A stretch of DNA of 64,000 nt, taken from positions 322,501 to 386,500 of the forward strand of contig NC_062244.1 of assembly GCF_905475465.1 (NCBI RefSeq). The letters run 5' to 3'. Position 1 is the first letter of the stretch; each line of letters begins with the position of its first letter. The DNA is from Pieris napi (taxonomy: Eukaryota; Arthropoda; Insecta; Lepidoptera; Pieridae). Made by a program: the position numbers and the translations under genes. Positions 38,130 to 50,700 of this stretch are shown piece by piece. The notes beneath the pieces are model-generated. The model made no database searches. It was not told where the DNA came from and saw nothing but the letters and a program-made list of their open reading frames with translations.

Positions 38130-39272
38130 ATGGAAGGAAACGAGGGGGGCGGGTTTGACCCGCCCACCTCAAAAAAGAGACCACGACGGCGGTTAGAAGA
38201 TCTCCAAGATGTTTCTGATGCTGGCGGCGGAGGTGGTGAGAAAGACTCTTATATGGCATATCGCAAGCCCAATTATAAAAGGTTATATCCTGAAAATTCT
38301 ATTAACACAGAATTTAAGGTTTTCATTCAGAGCAAAAATATACAAGACAAGCTGGGAAATAAAAGCCCAATATATTTGAATCAGATATTTTCCGATATTA
38401 AAGGTGTGGTGGCAATAAGGCGTATTGGCGCAAATAAAATTGTTGTGATCTTCAGACAACATAATACAGCTAACAATTTGATAAATAATAACAGCTTTCT
38501 TGATAAACACGAAATGAGAGCATATATTCCAGCAGCTCAAATTGAGAAAACTGGTATTATCAGATTTGTGCCCACAAATATTACAAATAGAGAACTATTT
38601 GCTAAATTGACTTCTACAAATGAAATAATAGCAGTTAGGAGATTTGTAAAAAAAATAGGTAATGAATTAGTCAGAACACAAACTGTAAGTATCACATTTC
38701 TGGCAAATACTTTACCTGAAAGTGTACAATACGACTTATTTTTTTATAGAATATTTGAATATGTTCCTCCTCTGCAACAATGTTTTAAATGTCTTAAATT
38801 CAATCATTTTGCAAAAATATGTAATGGCAAAGAGCGTTGCTCTATTTGTTCAGGTGAACATTCCTATAAAGACTGCAATAAGCCAAATGAGATTTGCTGT
38901 GCTAATTGCAACGGACCTCATTTAGCTATTTCTAAATTGTGTCCCATTAAAATGAACAAAACATTAGAAAAGAAAAATAAAATAACTTATGCAAGCGTTG
39001 CCATTACAAAAGATAATGATGAGTTCCCTCCTCTTCCACCACGCTCCAACCCTATAAATAAAAAAGTAATTAATGTAAATAATAAACCTAATGTAAAACA
39101 TGTAAATAAATCTGTAAATAGTATTAATGATATAAAATTACAAATAATTGAAAACAGTGATGTACTTATGGCCCTGGTACAAACACTGGTTCAAATAGGT
39201 AATAAGATTGATAATGAACCCGTCACTGCAACTTATATAAAAGATATACTTATTAAGAATCTGTCAACATAA
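38130..39272 (+). CDS. LINE ORF1, gag-like nucleic-acid-binding protein with zinc knuckles
   Basis: The frame is intact, 380 residues. The N-terminus is low-complexity and charged (GGGFDPPTSKKRPRRR), followed by an RRM-like middle region. Around residues 218-275 there are three successive zinc knuckles: CFKCLKFNHFAKIC, CSICSGEHSYKDC and CANCNGPHLAISKLC. This is the arrangement of ORF1 in I and Jockey group LINEs, where the protein coats the element RNA. The stop overlaps the ORF2 start (TAATG at 39270-39274), so ORF2 is probably translated by termination-reinitiation. Upstream is a 140-bp 5' UTR. Codon use is AT-rich like the rest of the LINE. Confidence 0.85.
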   Translation: MEGNEGGGFDPPTSKKRPRRRLEDLQDVSDAGGGGGEKDSYMAYRKPNYKRLYPENSINTEFKVFIQSKNIQDKLGNKSPIYLNQIFSDIKGVVAIRRIGANKIVVIFRQHNTANNLINNNSFLDKHEMRAYIPAAQIEKTGIIRFVPTNITNRELFAKLTSTNEIIAVRRFVKKIGNELVRTQTVSITFLANTLPESVQYDLFFYRIFEYVPPLQQCFKCLKFNHFAKICNGKERCSICSGEHSYKDCNKPNEICCANCNGPHLAISKLCPIKMNKTLEKKNKITYASVAITKDNDEFPPLPPRSNPINKKVINVNNKPNVKHVNKSVNSINDIKLQIIENSDVLMALVQTLVQIGNKIDNEPVTATYIKDILIKNLST

Positions 39273-42200
39273 TGGATACACAACCATATATAACACACTC
39301 TCTACGTATTGCGCAATTTAATGTTCAAGGTGCAAATAATAAAAAACAACTTCTTACAAAATTCTTAAATGAAAAAAATATTGATATTTGCTTACTAAAT
39401 GAGACATGGTTAAAAGAACACCATTCTTTTTATATTTCTGGTTATAATTTCTACAATAAAAATTCAAAAAATCCTCGTAATGGTGTAGGAATATTAATTA
39501 AACCATATTTGAAACATAATGTCATAAATACTACTTTTTATGAAGATATACAGACAATAGCCATAAGTATATACACAGAAAATACTAGTATATCTATTCT
39601 TTGTGTGTACTGTCCTCCGTCCAGTAGGAATATAAGAATGAATAGATTGCACAATATTATAAGAGGATTACCAAAACCTATTTTTGTTAGTGGTGATTTC
39701 AATGCACATCATATTGCTTTTGGATGCCTGTCTACGAAAAGTCGAGGCAATAACTTATATAATATAATTGATGAATGTGATTTATATATTTTGAATAATG
39801 GTAGTTTTACTACAGTAAATTATCCTACACGCAACCCCTCAGCAATAGATGTAAGCTTTGTTAGTCCACAGGTGGCTCCACTTTGTGAATGGTATGTACA
39901 TGATGATGCTATGGGTAGTTATCATTATCCAACCATAACAAACGTTACAATGTGCATTGAAAGATACACAATTAATAAACATGTTGACAGATTTTTATAT
40001 GATAAAACAGATTGGACAAAGTATAGCGAATTGTCTGGTTTGGTCTTCCATGACATGATGGTTAGTGAAGAGAATCCAATGAAATCCTATGATGAGTTTT
40101 GTAGTCGACTTAATAAACTCAAACTAATGGTAGTTCCTAGATTCACTAGGACTAACTTTAGGAGTAGACCACCAGCCCCCTGGTGGAACAGTATATGTGA
40201 ACAAGCCGTTATAAAATCATATGAAGCCCTGAAATTGTATAGAAACAATTCAACAGAATATAATTACATCAACTATAAAAGATTAGATGCTTTAAAAAAA
40301 CGCACTATAAAGGAGCAAAAAAAAATCAGTTGGATTGGTTTTTGCAATAGTTTCAATAGAACTACACCCATCAGTCAAATATGGAATCTCATTAAAAACT
40401 TTAAGGGAATCAGAACTGGTAATAAATCATATAGGGATGAATTTGTACAGCCACTTTTAGATAAGTTATCAGATAATAACAATTTACTTGATTCAGATTC
40501 ATTAGACAATTATTTTAATATTAACAATGAGAATCCTCAATCAACATTTTTACTGGATTCTTTTTCATGGTCTGAACTTTTAATGAGTATACAATCTAGA
40601 AGAAATACTAGTCCTGGTTTAGATGATTTTCCATATTTATTAATAAAACATTTATCTGACTCCGTAAAAAAGATATTTTTGAATATTCTTAATAATCTCT
40701 GGCATAAAAAACTCATACCAAGTTCATGGAAAACTCAATGTGTAATACCTATATTAAAACCAGATAAGTCACCTGAACAGATAAGTTCCTATCGTCCAAT
40801 CTCGTTATCATCATGTATTGGAAAAATATTTGAAAACATGGTAAAATCTCGACTTGACTGGTATGCAGAATCCAATAATGTCATACCACATATTCAATAT
40901 GGCTTCCGTAAAGGAAGAAGCTGTGCCGATAGCTTCATTTCTCTGATATCCGACCTGAAAAATGCAAAAAAACAATAAATTACACACAGTTTGTGTATTT
41001 TTAGATGTGCAAGGTGCATTTGACAGTGTGGATCCTGGCATACTGGTGAAGGTACTCAGTAATTCTGGTATACCAGGACAATTATCTAAATGGATTTATG
41101 ATTTCCTTAATAACAGAATACTATATGTTAGGCATAACAATATCTTGTATGGACCTAGAACTGCATCAAAGGGTACTATACAAGGTGCAACATTATCGCC
41201 CTTGTTATATAACTTGTATACTTGTGAGATATGTAAATATGTGAATACTAAAAATGTAAATATACTTCAATTTGCAGATGATTTAGTGTTGTATAGTTCT
41301 GATGTAAATTTAACAGTAGCCATTGAAAATGTTAACACTGGATTAAAGCAGTTAAGTAATTATTATCAACACAGATTAAATTTGAAAATAAATGCTGCCA
41401 AAAGTAATGCCATGATATTTGGAAAGGACACACCAATAGTGGATGTTGTATATAATGGTGATGTCATTCAAAGAGTCACCTCACACAAATTTTTGGGTAT
41501 TATCATTGACCAGAAGCTGTCATTTGAAGAACATATTAAATATGTATCTAGAAATGCATTAAGAGGTGTTAACATTTTAAGATGTCTAGCAGGTGTTTCA
41601 TGGGGTGCAGATCCCAAAATACTTTCTATATTATATAAATCTATTGTAAGAAGTCATTTTGATTACAGTTCTCTGGCTTATTTAAATAGCACTCATACAC
41701 ATAAATTGGATATATTGCAGAACAGGGCTTTGAGGATCATATCAGGAGCAATGTGTTCGACTCCCATAAGGGCCATGGAAGTCGAAACTAATATTATGCC
41801 ATTGATATTGAGACGTCTTATGCTTACAGAAAGATACTGTCTGAAACTATTATCATCAAATAATTTACAAATTATAAACAGGATAATACCTCACCCAATC
41901 AATATAGATGGTCCTCTCACTTCACCAAATGATCTTCTGACAGGTACATCTCCAACTTTGTGCCAGATCTTTACAGAAATACAATCTCATTATTCAAACA
42001 TCAAAAAACATTCTCACTGGTCGTGTTACACTCATTCATACAGTTGTATCACACATCCTATTACGATTCTATCAAATTCAATTGAAAATAATTCAGACTT
42101 ACTGGCTTTCAAAGAAGAAAATAACAAGTACTATACTATATATACTGACGGCAGTAAAGGCAATGATTTTGTGAGAAGTGCGGTATATGATTCCCAAAAA

Positions 42201-42483
42201 GATGTTGCTCAAAGCTTTGTTCTAGATAAAAACTGCTCCATATTTACAGCAGAGGCATATGCAGTTTTTGCAGCTTTAAAATCGATTACTTCTATAAACA
42301 ATTGTAAATATTTTCTAATTTTGACAGACTCTTTGAGTCTTTTAAATAGTCTTAAGCATGCTACTCTTAATAATTTTAAAACCAATTATATTCTCTATTT
42401 AATTAAAGATACTGTCTTGCGGTTGTATAAGAAAGATGTAACTATTGCCTTTATGTGGGTACCCTCACATAAAGGTATTACTG

Positions 42484-45151
42484 GGGGTCTAGCCAAGATG
42501 GCTTAACAGTAGTGTATGTAGAAAGTCGAAAACTAAATTTGTATGAAAATGACAGCTCGTGTCGACAGTCGGTAGCCTAGGCCCTAAAGGCGTGAGTCGG
42601 GATACAATAAGCGACGCCATGACAGTGCTACGAAAAGACACACATTAACGCTTACGCTATTCGGTAGCCAACGGCCAATTAATGTTTCGGCAGTGTAGAA
42701 AAAACGGCGTTTCTCCGCCATGTTTTAGCGTGATCTCAAAAGCTGCTGTTTGCAATAATTCAGTACAACTATTGCCATCTTTAATGACTACCGTTTTAAA
42801 AACATCTCATATTTTGGACGTTTTAACGAAATGGTTTTAATTTGTTATCTGTCTTTTTTTAACGATCTCGTGTAATTATAATAATTTAAACTAGAGTGAA
42901 TATTTTTAAGTTAAGAGTTTTAGTTTTTCTATGAATCGATGCGAGGATAACATAATAGACACAGATAAATATGAAAATATCAAGAAAATCAGCAAATTAG
43001 TAGAGGTAAATCCTGTTTATATTGGATATCTTTTATTGATATTTATATTGCATGTAAGTTTATAAAATTGTTCTTTAGTTTGAAAAATACATATACCATT
43101 TAATATTGCTTATATTATGTAATCGCAAAGTAAAATGATTGTACATTTTATTTATATTTCAGATGAGAAAGCAGTCACTAATGAACATAATTAGAAGTTC
43201 TAAATATATTTTATTGTAATTATAATAGAAGCTAATGATATAATATTGATTTAAATTAATCAAATAAAGTGGATTTATACTTCTTGAACTTTGGAAATAT
43301 AAAATCTAGTGAGCAATACTAAGTAATGGTAAGCAGATATTTTCTTTAATTATTTATTACAAATGTTAATATACTAGAGAAGTTATTATAATATTGTTAA
43401 TGAATGAGAAGTTTGAATTCAAGTCCCTTGGGAGTTACTGACATTGTTTGGTTATTAAAAACTTTAATTGACATTAAGCAGCAAATTGACAAATTAAGTA
43501 TATTTTTAAGTTTAGAATTAAGTAAAGAGTTTTAATATTAAAGTTACCTATTGAACAAACCTTGGACTAATCTTACAGTTTAGTTTGTCAGTTTTCAATT
43601 TGATCAAAGTACTGACTAAAATATTTTATTTTCAGAAAAAGAGAAGCTAATAAGACAACTAAAAATATAAAAAAAACCACAAATGGACAAGTCTTATCTT
43701 TTAATTAATTTAAGTGTTATATTATGTACCTGAAAATGAATTTGATAATGGGGAATGAAGCATTTTATGAATAATGTAAAAAATAAGACAAGTGGAGTAT
43801 GAAACATTGCAGACTGCATTATGTTAAGGAAGATATTTGGTGCCTTATTTTAATAAAAACCAACCATAACTGAATCATTTTTATTTTGCTACCTGTTTGT
43901 TTAATATTCCTAACTATTAGTAGGTACGGGTCATTCATATATGCATTATCTGTATATTCTTGTAAAATAAACTAATATTGTGAACCACTTTAATGGCTTT
44001 TCCTACTAAAGAAGACATAGGTAAATTGCCAAAAATACAACTGACAAATACATAACATACAATGTTTATTCATTTCTTACTTAAACAGATTTTGCATTTA
44101 CATATTAACTAGTAGCAAATCACTGATATATCCAAAAGTTAATTGACATAAATATTAACTTAAAATCAGCATCAAACTTAAATTTATATCTAAGATGTTG
44201 GAACATCAATATGGAATCGAAGGTTCATTAAGGGTTTTAATGTCATACCAGACTAAGTTTCTATTTTATAATTTTTATTAATCCCTCTTTTCATTTCATT
44301 GAGTACTTGCTGCTTTTCAATTCTCACTTTCTAAAAGTATAAATTTATTATAAACAATCAACCTTTATGACTCCAACTTAAACTGAAATTGTTTGTTGGA
44401 CATAAACAGAGATAATTCCAACTAGTAGCAAATCACTAATAAAATCTACACTTATATAAAAGTTTGATTTAAACTCTAATTTCAGTGTTCACACTAGTCT
44501 ACGTTTTTTTTCTATTGTTTTTTAATTCTTTGGACTTTATCAACTTCTAGTCAACCTTATTTTCACTCTTTATTTATCAATCCACAGTACTATTTCTATT
44601 GTTTCTTCTAACCGGTAACAAAATATGTTGCTTCTTCATTTTGCAGATTAGTTGTGAGGTCAAATCCTAAAAATATCAAAGTATGAGTACTACTAATTAT
44701 TATATATCGCGATTATGCAATTTCAAAATATTGTATTTATTTGTAGCCTTAAATTTCCGACAAAACATGAAACAAACCATAATTAATTTAAACATGCAAT
44801 TAAATTCATATATTCACTTTGCACCTTCCGTAAATTCCACTTAAATCGAAAATTGTTCCGACCTTGCTGACATTCTAATGTCCCTTTTGCAGCTTCCAAT
44901 TGCAAATTTACAATAATATTGTAAAGTTTTAACTTTTATTTGTTTATAAAAGTGACATTAGGAATACATTTAATCCAGAGACAATATGACGGAATAAGGT
45001 GCTACGAACAGCAGCTCGCATCTACGCTGTCGACTTTGCGGTAATGTATCGACATGCCTCTTGGCTACGAACGAAGCGTTTTCGACAGTACAATTACGCA
45101 AAAGCGGTAGTGTATGTAGAATACTTTTCGACACCAATATGGCTAGACCCC
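42484..45151 (-). mobile_element. DNA transposon copy 3, CTG-duplicating family, inside the LINE
   Basis: The copy is inserted in the RNase H region of the LINE. CTG at 42481-42483 and 45152-45154 flanks the ends, and removing the copy with one CTG restores the expected reading GITGNEIADKAA, which proves the 3-bp duplication. Its orientation is opposite to copies 1 and 2. The length of 2668 bp is shorter than copy 1, with several small internal deletions. It carries the intact two-exon small frame at 42931-43219. Confidence 0.85.
42931..43219 (+). CDS. Small two-exon frame in transposon copy 3, putative membrane peptide
   Basis: Exon 1 (42931-43053) encodes 41 residues beginning MNRCEDNIIDTDKYENI and ending YIGYLLLIFILH, directly before GTAAGT. 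An acceptor ATTTCAG precedes exon 2 (43163-43219), MRKQSLMNIIRSSKYILL. Both exon lengths and the phase equal copy 1. The three amino-acid changes relative to copy 1 (Q/R, L/I, S/V) are moderate and no stop has arisen. The frame starts about 450 bp inside the transposon end that carries several ATGGC-type motifs, which could act as a promoter. The function is unknown. Confidence 0.35.
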
Positions 45152-45804
45152 CTGGTAATGAAATAGCAGACAAAGCTGCATATGAAGGGATTAACACTCT
45201 TAATGTCAGAAATGTGGTACATGTTCCTATGACCGATTATTATTATAATATAAATAATTCAATAAAAGATATATGGGCAAATTTATGGAAAGAAGATCAA
45301 AAACTTAAAGGAAAATGGTATGGAAGTATACAAGAAAATTTACTGAGAAGACCCTGGTATGAAGATTATGAGTTGGATACAGTTAGTCGTGAGTTCGTTA
45401 CCACAATCAACAGATTGCGTTTTGGTCACAACACTACACCCGCACACCTCGCTAAACTTAATATTATAGATAACAATGTTTGCTCTTTCTGCACTAACGA
45501 GATCGCAGATATGAATCATATTTTTTTTAAATGCCAAAACCAAATTTTCATTTTTAATAGACTACTATTAGCAAGTGAAATAATGGAAGTTAGTGATCCC
45601 TCCCGCCGCCAGTTGTGTGATTTGCTCAAAAACAAAAAGTGTTATAGTGCATTATATAAATACGTTAAAAATACTGTAGGGAAGATTTAAGAAAACAAGT
45701 GGAATGTTGGAATAAGAATAACATGTGAAATTAAATGAAGGAAAATAAGTGAAATTAGTGACCGAAAATAAGACTTGGCTTAAAGGTCTCGTTACCAGGC
45801 CATA

Positions 45805-45835
<31 letters not shown>

Positions 45836-47740
45836 TTCCTAATGTCACTTTTATAAACAAATAAAAGTTAAAACTTAACAATATTATTGTAAATTTGCAA
45901 TTGGAAGCTGCAAAAGGGACATTAGAATGTCAGAAAGGTCGGACCAATTTTCAATTTAAGTGGAATTTACGGAAGGTGCAAAGTGAATATATGAATTTTA
46001 ATTGCATGTTTAAATTAAATACCAATGTTTCATGTTTTCTCAGTAATTTAAGGCTACAAATAAATACAATATTTTGAAATTGCATAATCGCGATATACTT
46101 ATAATAATTAGTAGTACTCATTCTTTGATATTTTTAGGATTTGACCTCACAACTAATCTGCAAAATGAAGAAGCAACATATTTTGTTAACGCTTAGAAGA
46201 AACAATAGAAATAGTACTGTGGATTGATAAATAAAGAGTGAAAATAAGATTGATTAGAAGTTGATAAAGTCCAAGGAATTAAAAAACAATAGAAAAAAAA
46301 CGTAGACTAGTGTGAACACTGATATTAGAGTTTAATTTAAGCTTTAATTAGGTTTGGTGTTTGTGCTTAAACATTTTTAATGTCAATTTGAAAGCAGATT
46401 TTTATATAAGTGTAGATTTTATTAGTGATTTGCTACTAGTTGGAATTATCTCTGTTTATGTCCATCAAACAATTTCAGTTTAAGTTAGAGTCATAAAGGT
46501 TGATTGTTTATAATAAATTTATACTTTTAGAAAGTGAGAATTGAAAAGCAGCAAGTACTCAATGAAATGAAAAGAGGGATTAATCAAAATTATAAAATAG
46601 AAACTTAGTCTGGTATGAAATTATAACCCTTAATCAACCTTTGTTTCCATATTGATGCTCCAACATCTTAGATATAAATTTAAGTTTGATTCTGATTTAA
46701 AGTTAATATTTATGTCAATTAACTTTTGGTTATATCAGTGATATGCTACTAGTTTATATGTAAATGCAATTAAATTCTGTTTAAGTAAGAAATGAATAAA
46801 CATTGTATGTTATGTATTTGTCAGTTTTATTTTTGGTAATTTACCTATGTCTTTAGTAGGAAAACCATTAAAGTGGTTAACAATATTAGTTTATTTTACA
46901 AGAATATACAGATAATGCATATATGAATGACCCGTACCTACTAATAGTTAGGAATATTAAACAAACAGGTAGCAAAATAAAAATGTTTCAGTTATGGTTA
47001 TTTTTTATTAAAATAAGGCACCAAATACCTTCCTTAACATAATGCAGTCTACATAGAAAAATAAGGATATGTAACAACTTATTAAACAATACAGACATTA
47101 CTACTGAACACACACAGGTGCACCAAATTCAATGCATTACTACCTAAATATAGATGTATTCATATATATGTAGATAATTAACTAATAAATGCAAGTGTTA
47201 ATTTGCAGCAATGTCAATATCTTGGTTGTGTGCTGTTATAAACAAAAAATTGTTCAATTCATAAAACCTGACGTTAGATGTTGTGATGATTTCATAAAAT
47301 TACTATGATACCTACAATTACTATGAATACATCTTGGGCAATTAAAATAATAGTGATTGTTTCCTTAACACAACAATTGTAAATAATAATAGTTCTTGTA
47401 AAGATATAATTCTTTCCAAAATCTACAAATGCAGTTTGTTTATAATAATATCTCATTAACATTCAAACTGCTGAACTTATTAAGATTAAATGTGGAAGAA
47501 CATAGTTTCAGTTACTGTTTCCTGTTCTTGAGGTAATGTTACTTAACCAACCATTATTTCATACTCCATAGCTTCTCTTTTTCTGAAAAGAAAATATTTT
47601 AGTTAGTACTTTTATCCAATAGAAAACTGACAAACTAAACTGTAAGATCGGTCCAAGGTTTGTTCAATAGGTAACTTTAGTATTAAAACTCTTTACTTAA
47701 TTTTAAACTTAAAAATATACTTAATTTGTCACTGCTGCTT

Positions 47741-50700
47741 CAAATTCAAATTCAAAAATCATTTATTCACGTAGGTAACACAATGTACACTTGTGATTCG
47801 TCATTAAAGATATAAATATTAATGCTTCTAATTTTACATTTACTGCCAGTTCTCAAATCAAGGGCGTAGAACGGAAGAGAAGAACTGGCAATAAACTCTC
47901 CGCCACTCTTTTTAATCGCCATGTTTTTTTTTTTTTTTTTTTTACACAACGGTTGTAAGGAGCTGCAACCATTACACCATGTTCCACATGACATTTTAAG
48001 TAATTAATAATAAGAACATAAATAAAAACAAAGACTTGTCCCCTATCAGCAGGAGGCATGGTGAAATAGGAGCACGCACTTACATTCTCGTGGGAACAAC
48101 ACGCAAACACATAGTCGAAATAATTAACATCACCGCATACACGAATTCAAGTACGACCAGTCACCACAAGCAGCACCCGTTCACGAGTATGACGCATGGC
48201 CAGCCATCGGCCCCCTCGCCATATTTTAGGGAGAGAGACAACCCGACGCATGGACGCCGCCACAAGCAATGACATTTAAGCGAGCATGACGATCCTTGAA
48301 ATGTGGACTTGGCTACATAAGAAAATAATAATAATACTGAAATAATTGGATACCACATGGATCACGGTTTGTTCCCACTTTACATTAAAACAGTCGTGGA
48401 TGTTGACGATCGCCCCAGAGTCTGGAAATGCAGCCGAGAGATTCAGTCGTGTTACCTATAATATATACTGGAGCAACTCATATCCAAGCACTAGGATCGT
48501 TTAAATATTCATTTATATTATAATAAGCCTTAGTAAGCAGTTTTACTTTAATGTACGATTTAAATTTATTTATTGACAACGCTTGTATTTCACTAGGGAT
48601 TTTGTTGAAAAAACGTATACAATTGCCTTGGAAAGAATTACTCGTTTTATGCAGCCTTCTGGTTGGTGCGCAAATTTTGTCTTTATTACGAGTACTATAA
48701 TTATGGAAGCTACTATTCTTTTTAAAGATATCTATATTTTTCCGCACATACAAAATATTCTCATAAATGTATTGACTTGCCAGAGTCAAAATATGTAATT
48801 CCTTAAATTTGCTTCGGACCGACTCCCGTGGGGACAACCCACAGATCGCTCTTATAGCCCGCTTTTGCACTACAAATATCGATTTAATGTCAGCTGCATT
48901 ACCCCACAAAATAACACCATATGACATTATACTATGAAAATAGCTGAAATAAACAAGCTTTGCTGTGTTCTCATCCGTAAGATCGCGTATCTTTTTAACT
49001 GCGAACGCTGCGGAACTTAGCCTATTCGAAAGACCTTCTATGTGTCGGCCCCACTGGAGTTTACTATCTAAAGTAATTCCCAAGAACACCGCATTATCAA
49101 CAAAGTCTATTTCCTCGTCTTTAATTATTATTTGAGAATGACTACTTTTTACATTTGTAGTTACAAATTTAACACATTTTGTCTTCTTTTCGTTTAACTT
49201 AAGATTATTTGTATTAAACCAGTGAACTACACTGGAGATGGCACTGTTTACGTTATCAAGTGATGGATTTTGTCGTTTCACTTTAAATAAAAGCGAAGTG
49301 TCATCAGCAAACAGTACTATCTCGTGAAGCTCCTTTACAAGAAATGGCAGGTCATTTATATAGACAAGGAATAAGAAGGGACCAAGTATGGAGCCCTGCG
49401 GTACTCCCATAGTAACAGAGGATCCCTGTGATATAGCTCCATTTACATTTACCTTTTGAATTCTATCGCTCAGGTATGATTCCACAAGATTTAGCGCCCT
49501 TTCGCCAATGCCATAGTGTTGAAGTTTCTTGATTAGGATTTCGTGATGGACACAGTCAAAAGCCTTTGATAAGTCGCAAAAAACTCCAATGGCATCATGA
49601 GAATTTTCCCAAGCATTTAAAATCTCGGAAATTAATTGAATGCCAGCATCTGCTGTGGAGCGACCTCTTGTAAAACCAAACTGCTGGCTATGCATAATTT
49701 TATTATTATTAAAATGTGTCAATAATTGTTCAAGAATGATTTTTTCAAAGATTTTACTCAAAGCCGGCAGCACAGATATGGGTCTAAAATTTGTGGGGTC
49801 CGAAGTGCTGCCCGTTTTGAATAACGGTGTGATTTTACTTATCTTCATCTGGTCTGGAAAGACTCCACAATCTATACATTCATTAAATATTATAGCCAAC
49901 TCTGAACTGATAGTATTGATTACTGATTGTAAAATGAAAACAGATACACCCCAAAGATCTTTAGTTTTTTTTATTTTTAGCTGTTTAAATGTTTTTATAA
50001 TGTCATTGCAGCTAATGCGGCTAAATACAAACTTATGATTGCATACAGGAACATTCTTTTTCAATAATAAAAGGGCGGCTGATGGTGAAGAATTTAAAAC
50101 GCTGGTTGTATTTAAAGGAATGTTAGTAAAAAACTCTTCAAATGCAGAGGCTACTTCGAGGTCGGAACTAATTACTTTGCCGTTTATGTTCACTTTGAAT
50201 TCAGTATCCTTTCTGGAGGTTCTTCCAGTCTCCTCGTTTATAATTTTCCAAGTAGCCTTTATCTTATCAGAGCTGTTGTTTATTCTAAGACTTAAGTGTT
50301 TCGCCTTAGCGATTCTACACTCTTGCCTAAAACTTTTTGAGAATATCCTAACATAAGTTTTAAATTCTTCACTGTCATTATACTGTTTTTCATCATACAA
50401 CTCATACAATTTTAGCCTTTTTTTGTGTAGCTCCGGAGTTGCCCAGTCACAAAAGGTAGGTTTCTCCGAGACCAAAAAAGTCTTTGGAGTGAACACATTT
50501 TTGAATTCACCAATAAATGAATCAAAGAATGTGCTATATAAATTATTAGGGCATTGGTTACTACGCAAAAATGGCATTTTAAATATCAAATTTTTCCTAA
50601 ATCTATCTAACCGATCCTCTGTTATAGGAATTGTACATATTTTCTATTTTTGATCTTTACATTTTAGTATTTCAAATTCAAACAATTGACCAGAGTGGTC

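Larger units (their letters stand above)
39272..45690 (+). pseudogene. LINE ORF2: endonuclease, reverse transcriptase and RNase H, frameshifted and interrupted
   Basis: In order: an APE-like endonuclease (FNVQG, NETWL, SGDFNAHH, AIDVSF) in the first 230 residues; a reverse transcriptase with YRPISLSS, QYGFRKGRSC, FLDVQGAFDSVD, GTIQGATLSPLLYN and the catalytic FADD (LQFADDLVLY); an RNase H domain with YTDGSKG, FTAEAYAVFAAL, LTDSLSLLNSL and WVPSHKG; then a CxxC...HxxxxC zinc motif near the end (CSFC...HIFFKC). Two lesions are visible. An A-run at about 40964-40970 carries one base too many or too few, shifting frame between the 39272-40978 and 40962-42480 blocks. The third transposon copy interrupts the RNase H domain at 42481-45154. 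Apart from these the protein is well preserved, pointing to a young insertion. Confidence 0.85.
37979..45846 (+). mobile_element. Full-length I-type LINE with 11-bp target duplication
   Basis: The LINE spans 37990-45835 and ends in a poly(A) tract of about 28 bases. It is flanked by TTCCTAATGTC at 37979-37989 and 45836-45846, the target-primed insertion footprint inside transposon copy 2. Without the later transposon insertion (42484-45151 plus one CTG) it is about 5.2 kb: a short 5' UTR, ORF1 with zinc knuckles, ORF2 with APE endonuclease, reverse transcriptase and RNase H, and a short 3' UTR. The RNase H domain places it in the I group (I/Nimb/Outcast-like) rather than Jockey or R1. Confidence 0.88.

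Noticed and set aside
45061..45154. Apparent fusion of transposon sequence to the LINE RNase H domain in one open frame
   Set aside because: The frame starts inside transposon copy 3 and crosses its end by chance; the LINE's own protein resumes at 45155.
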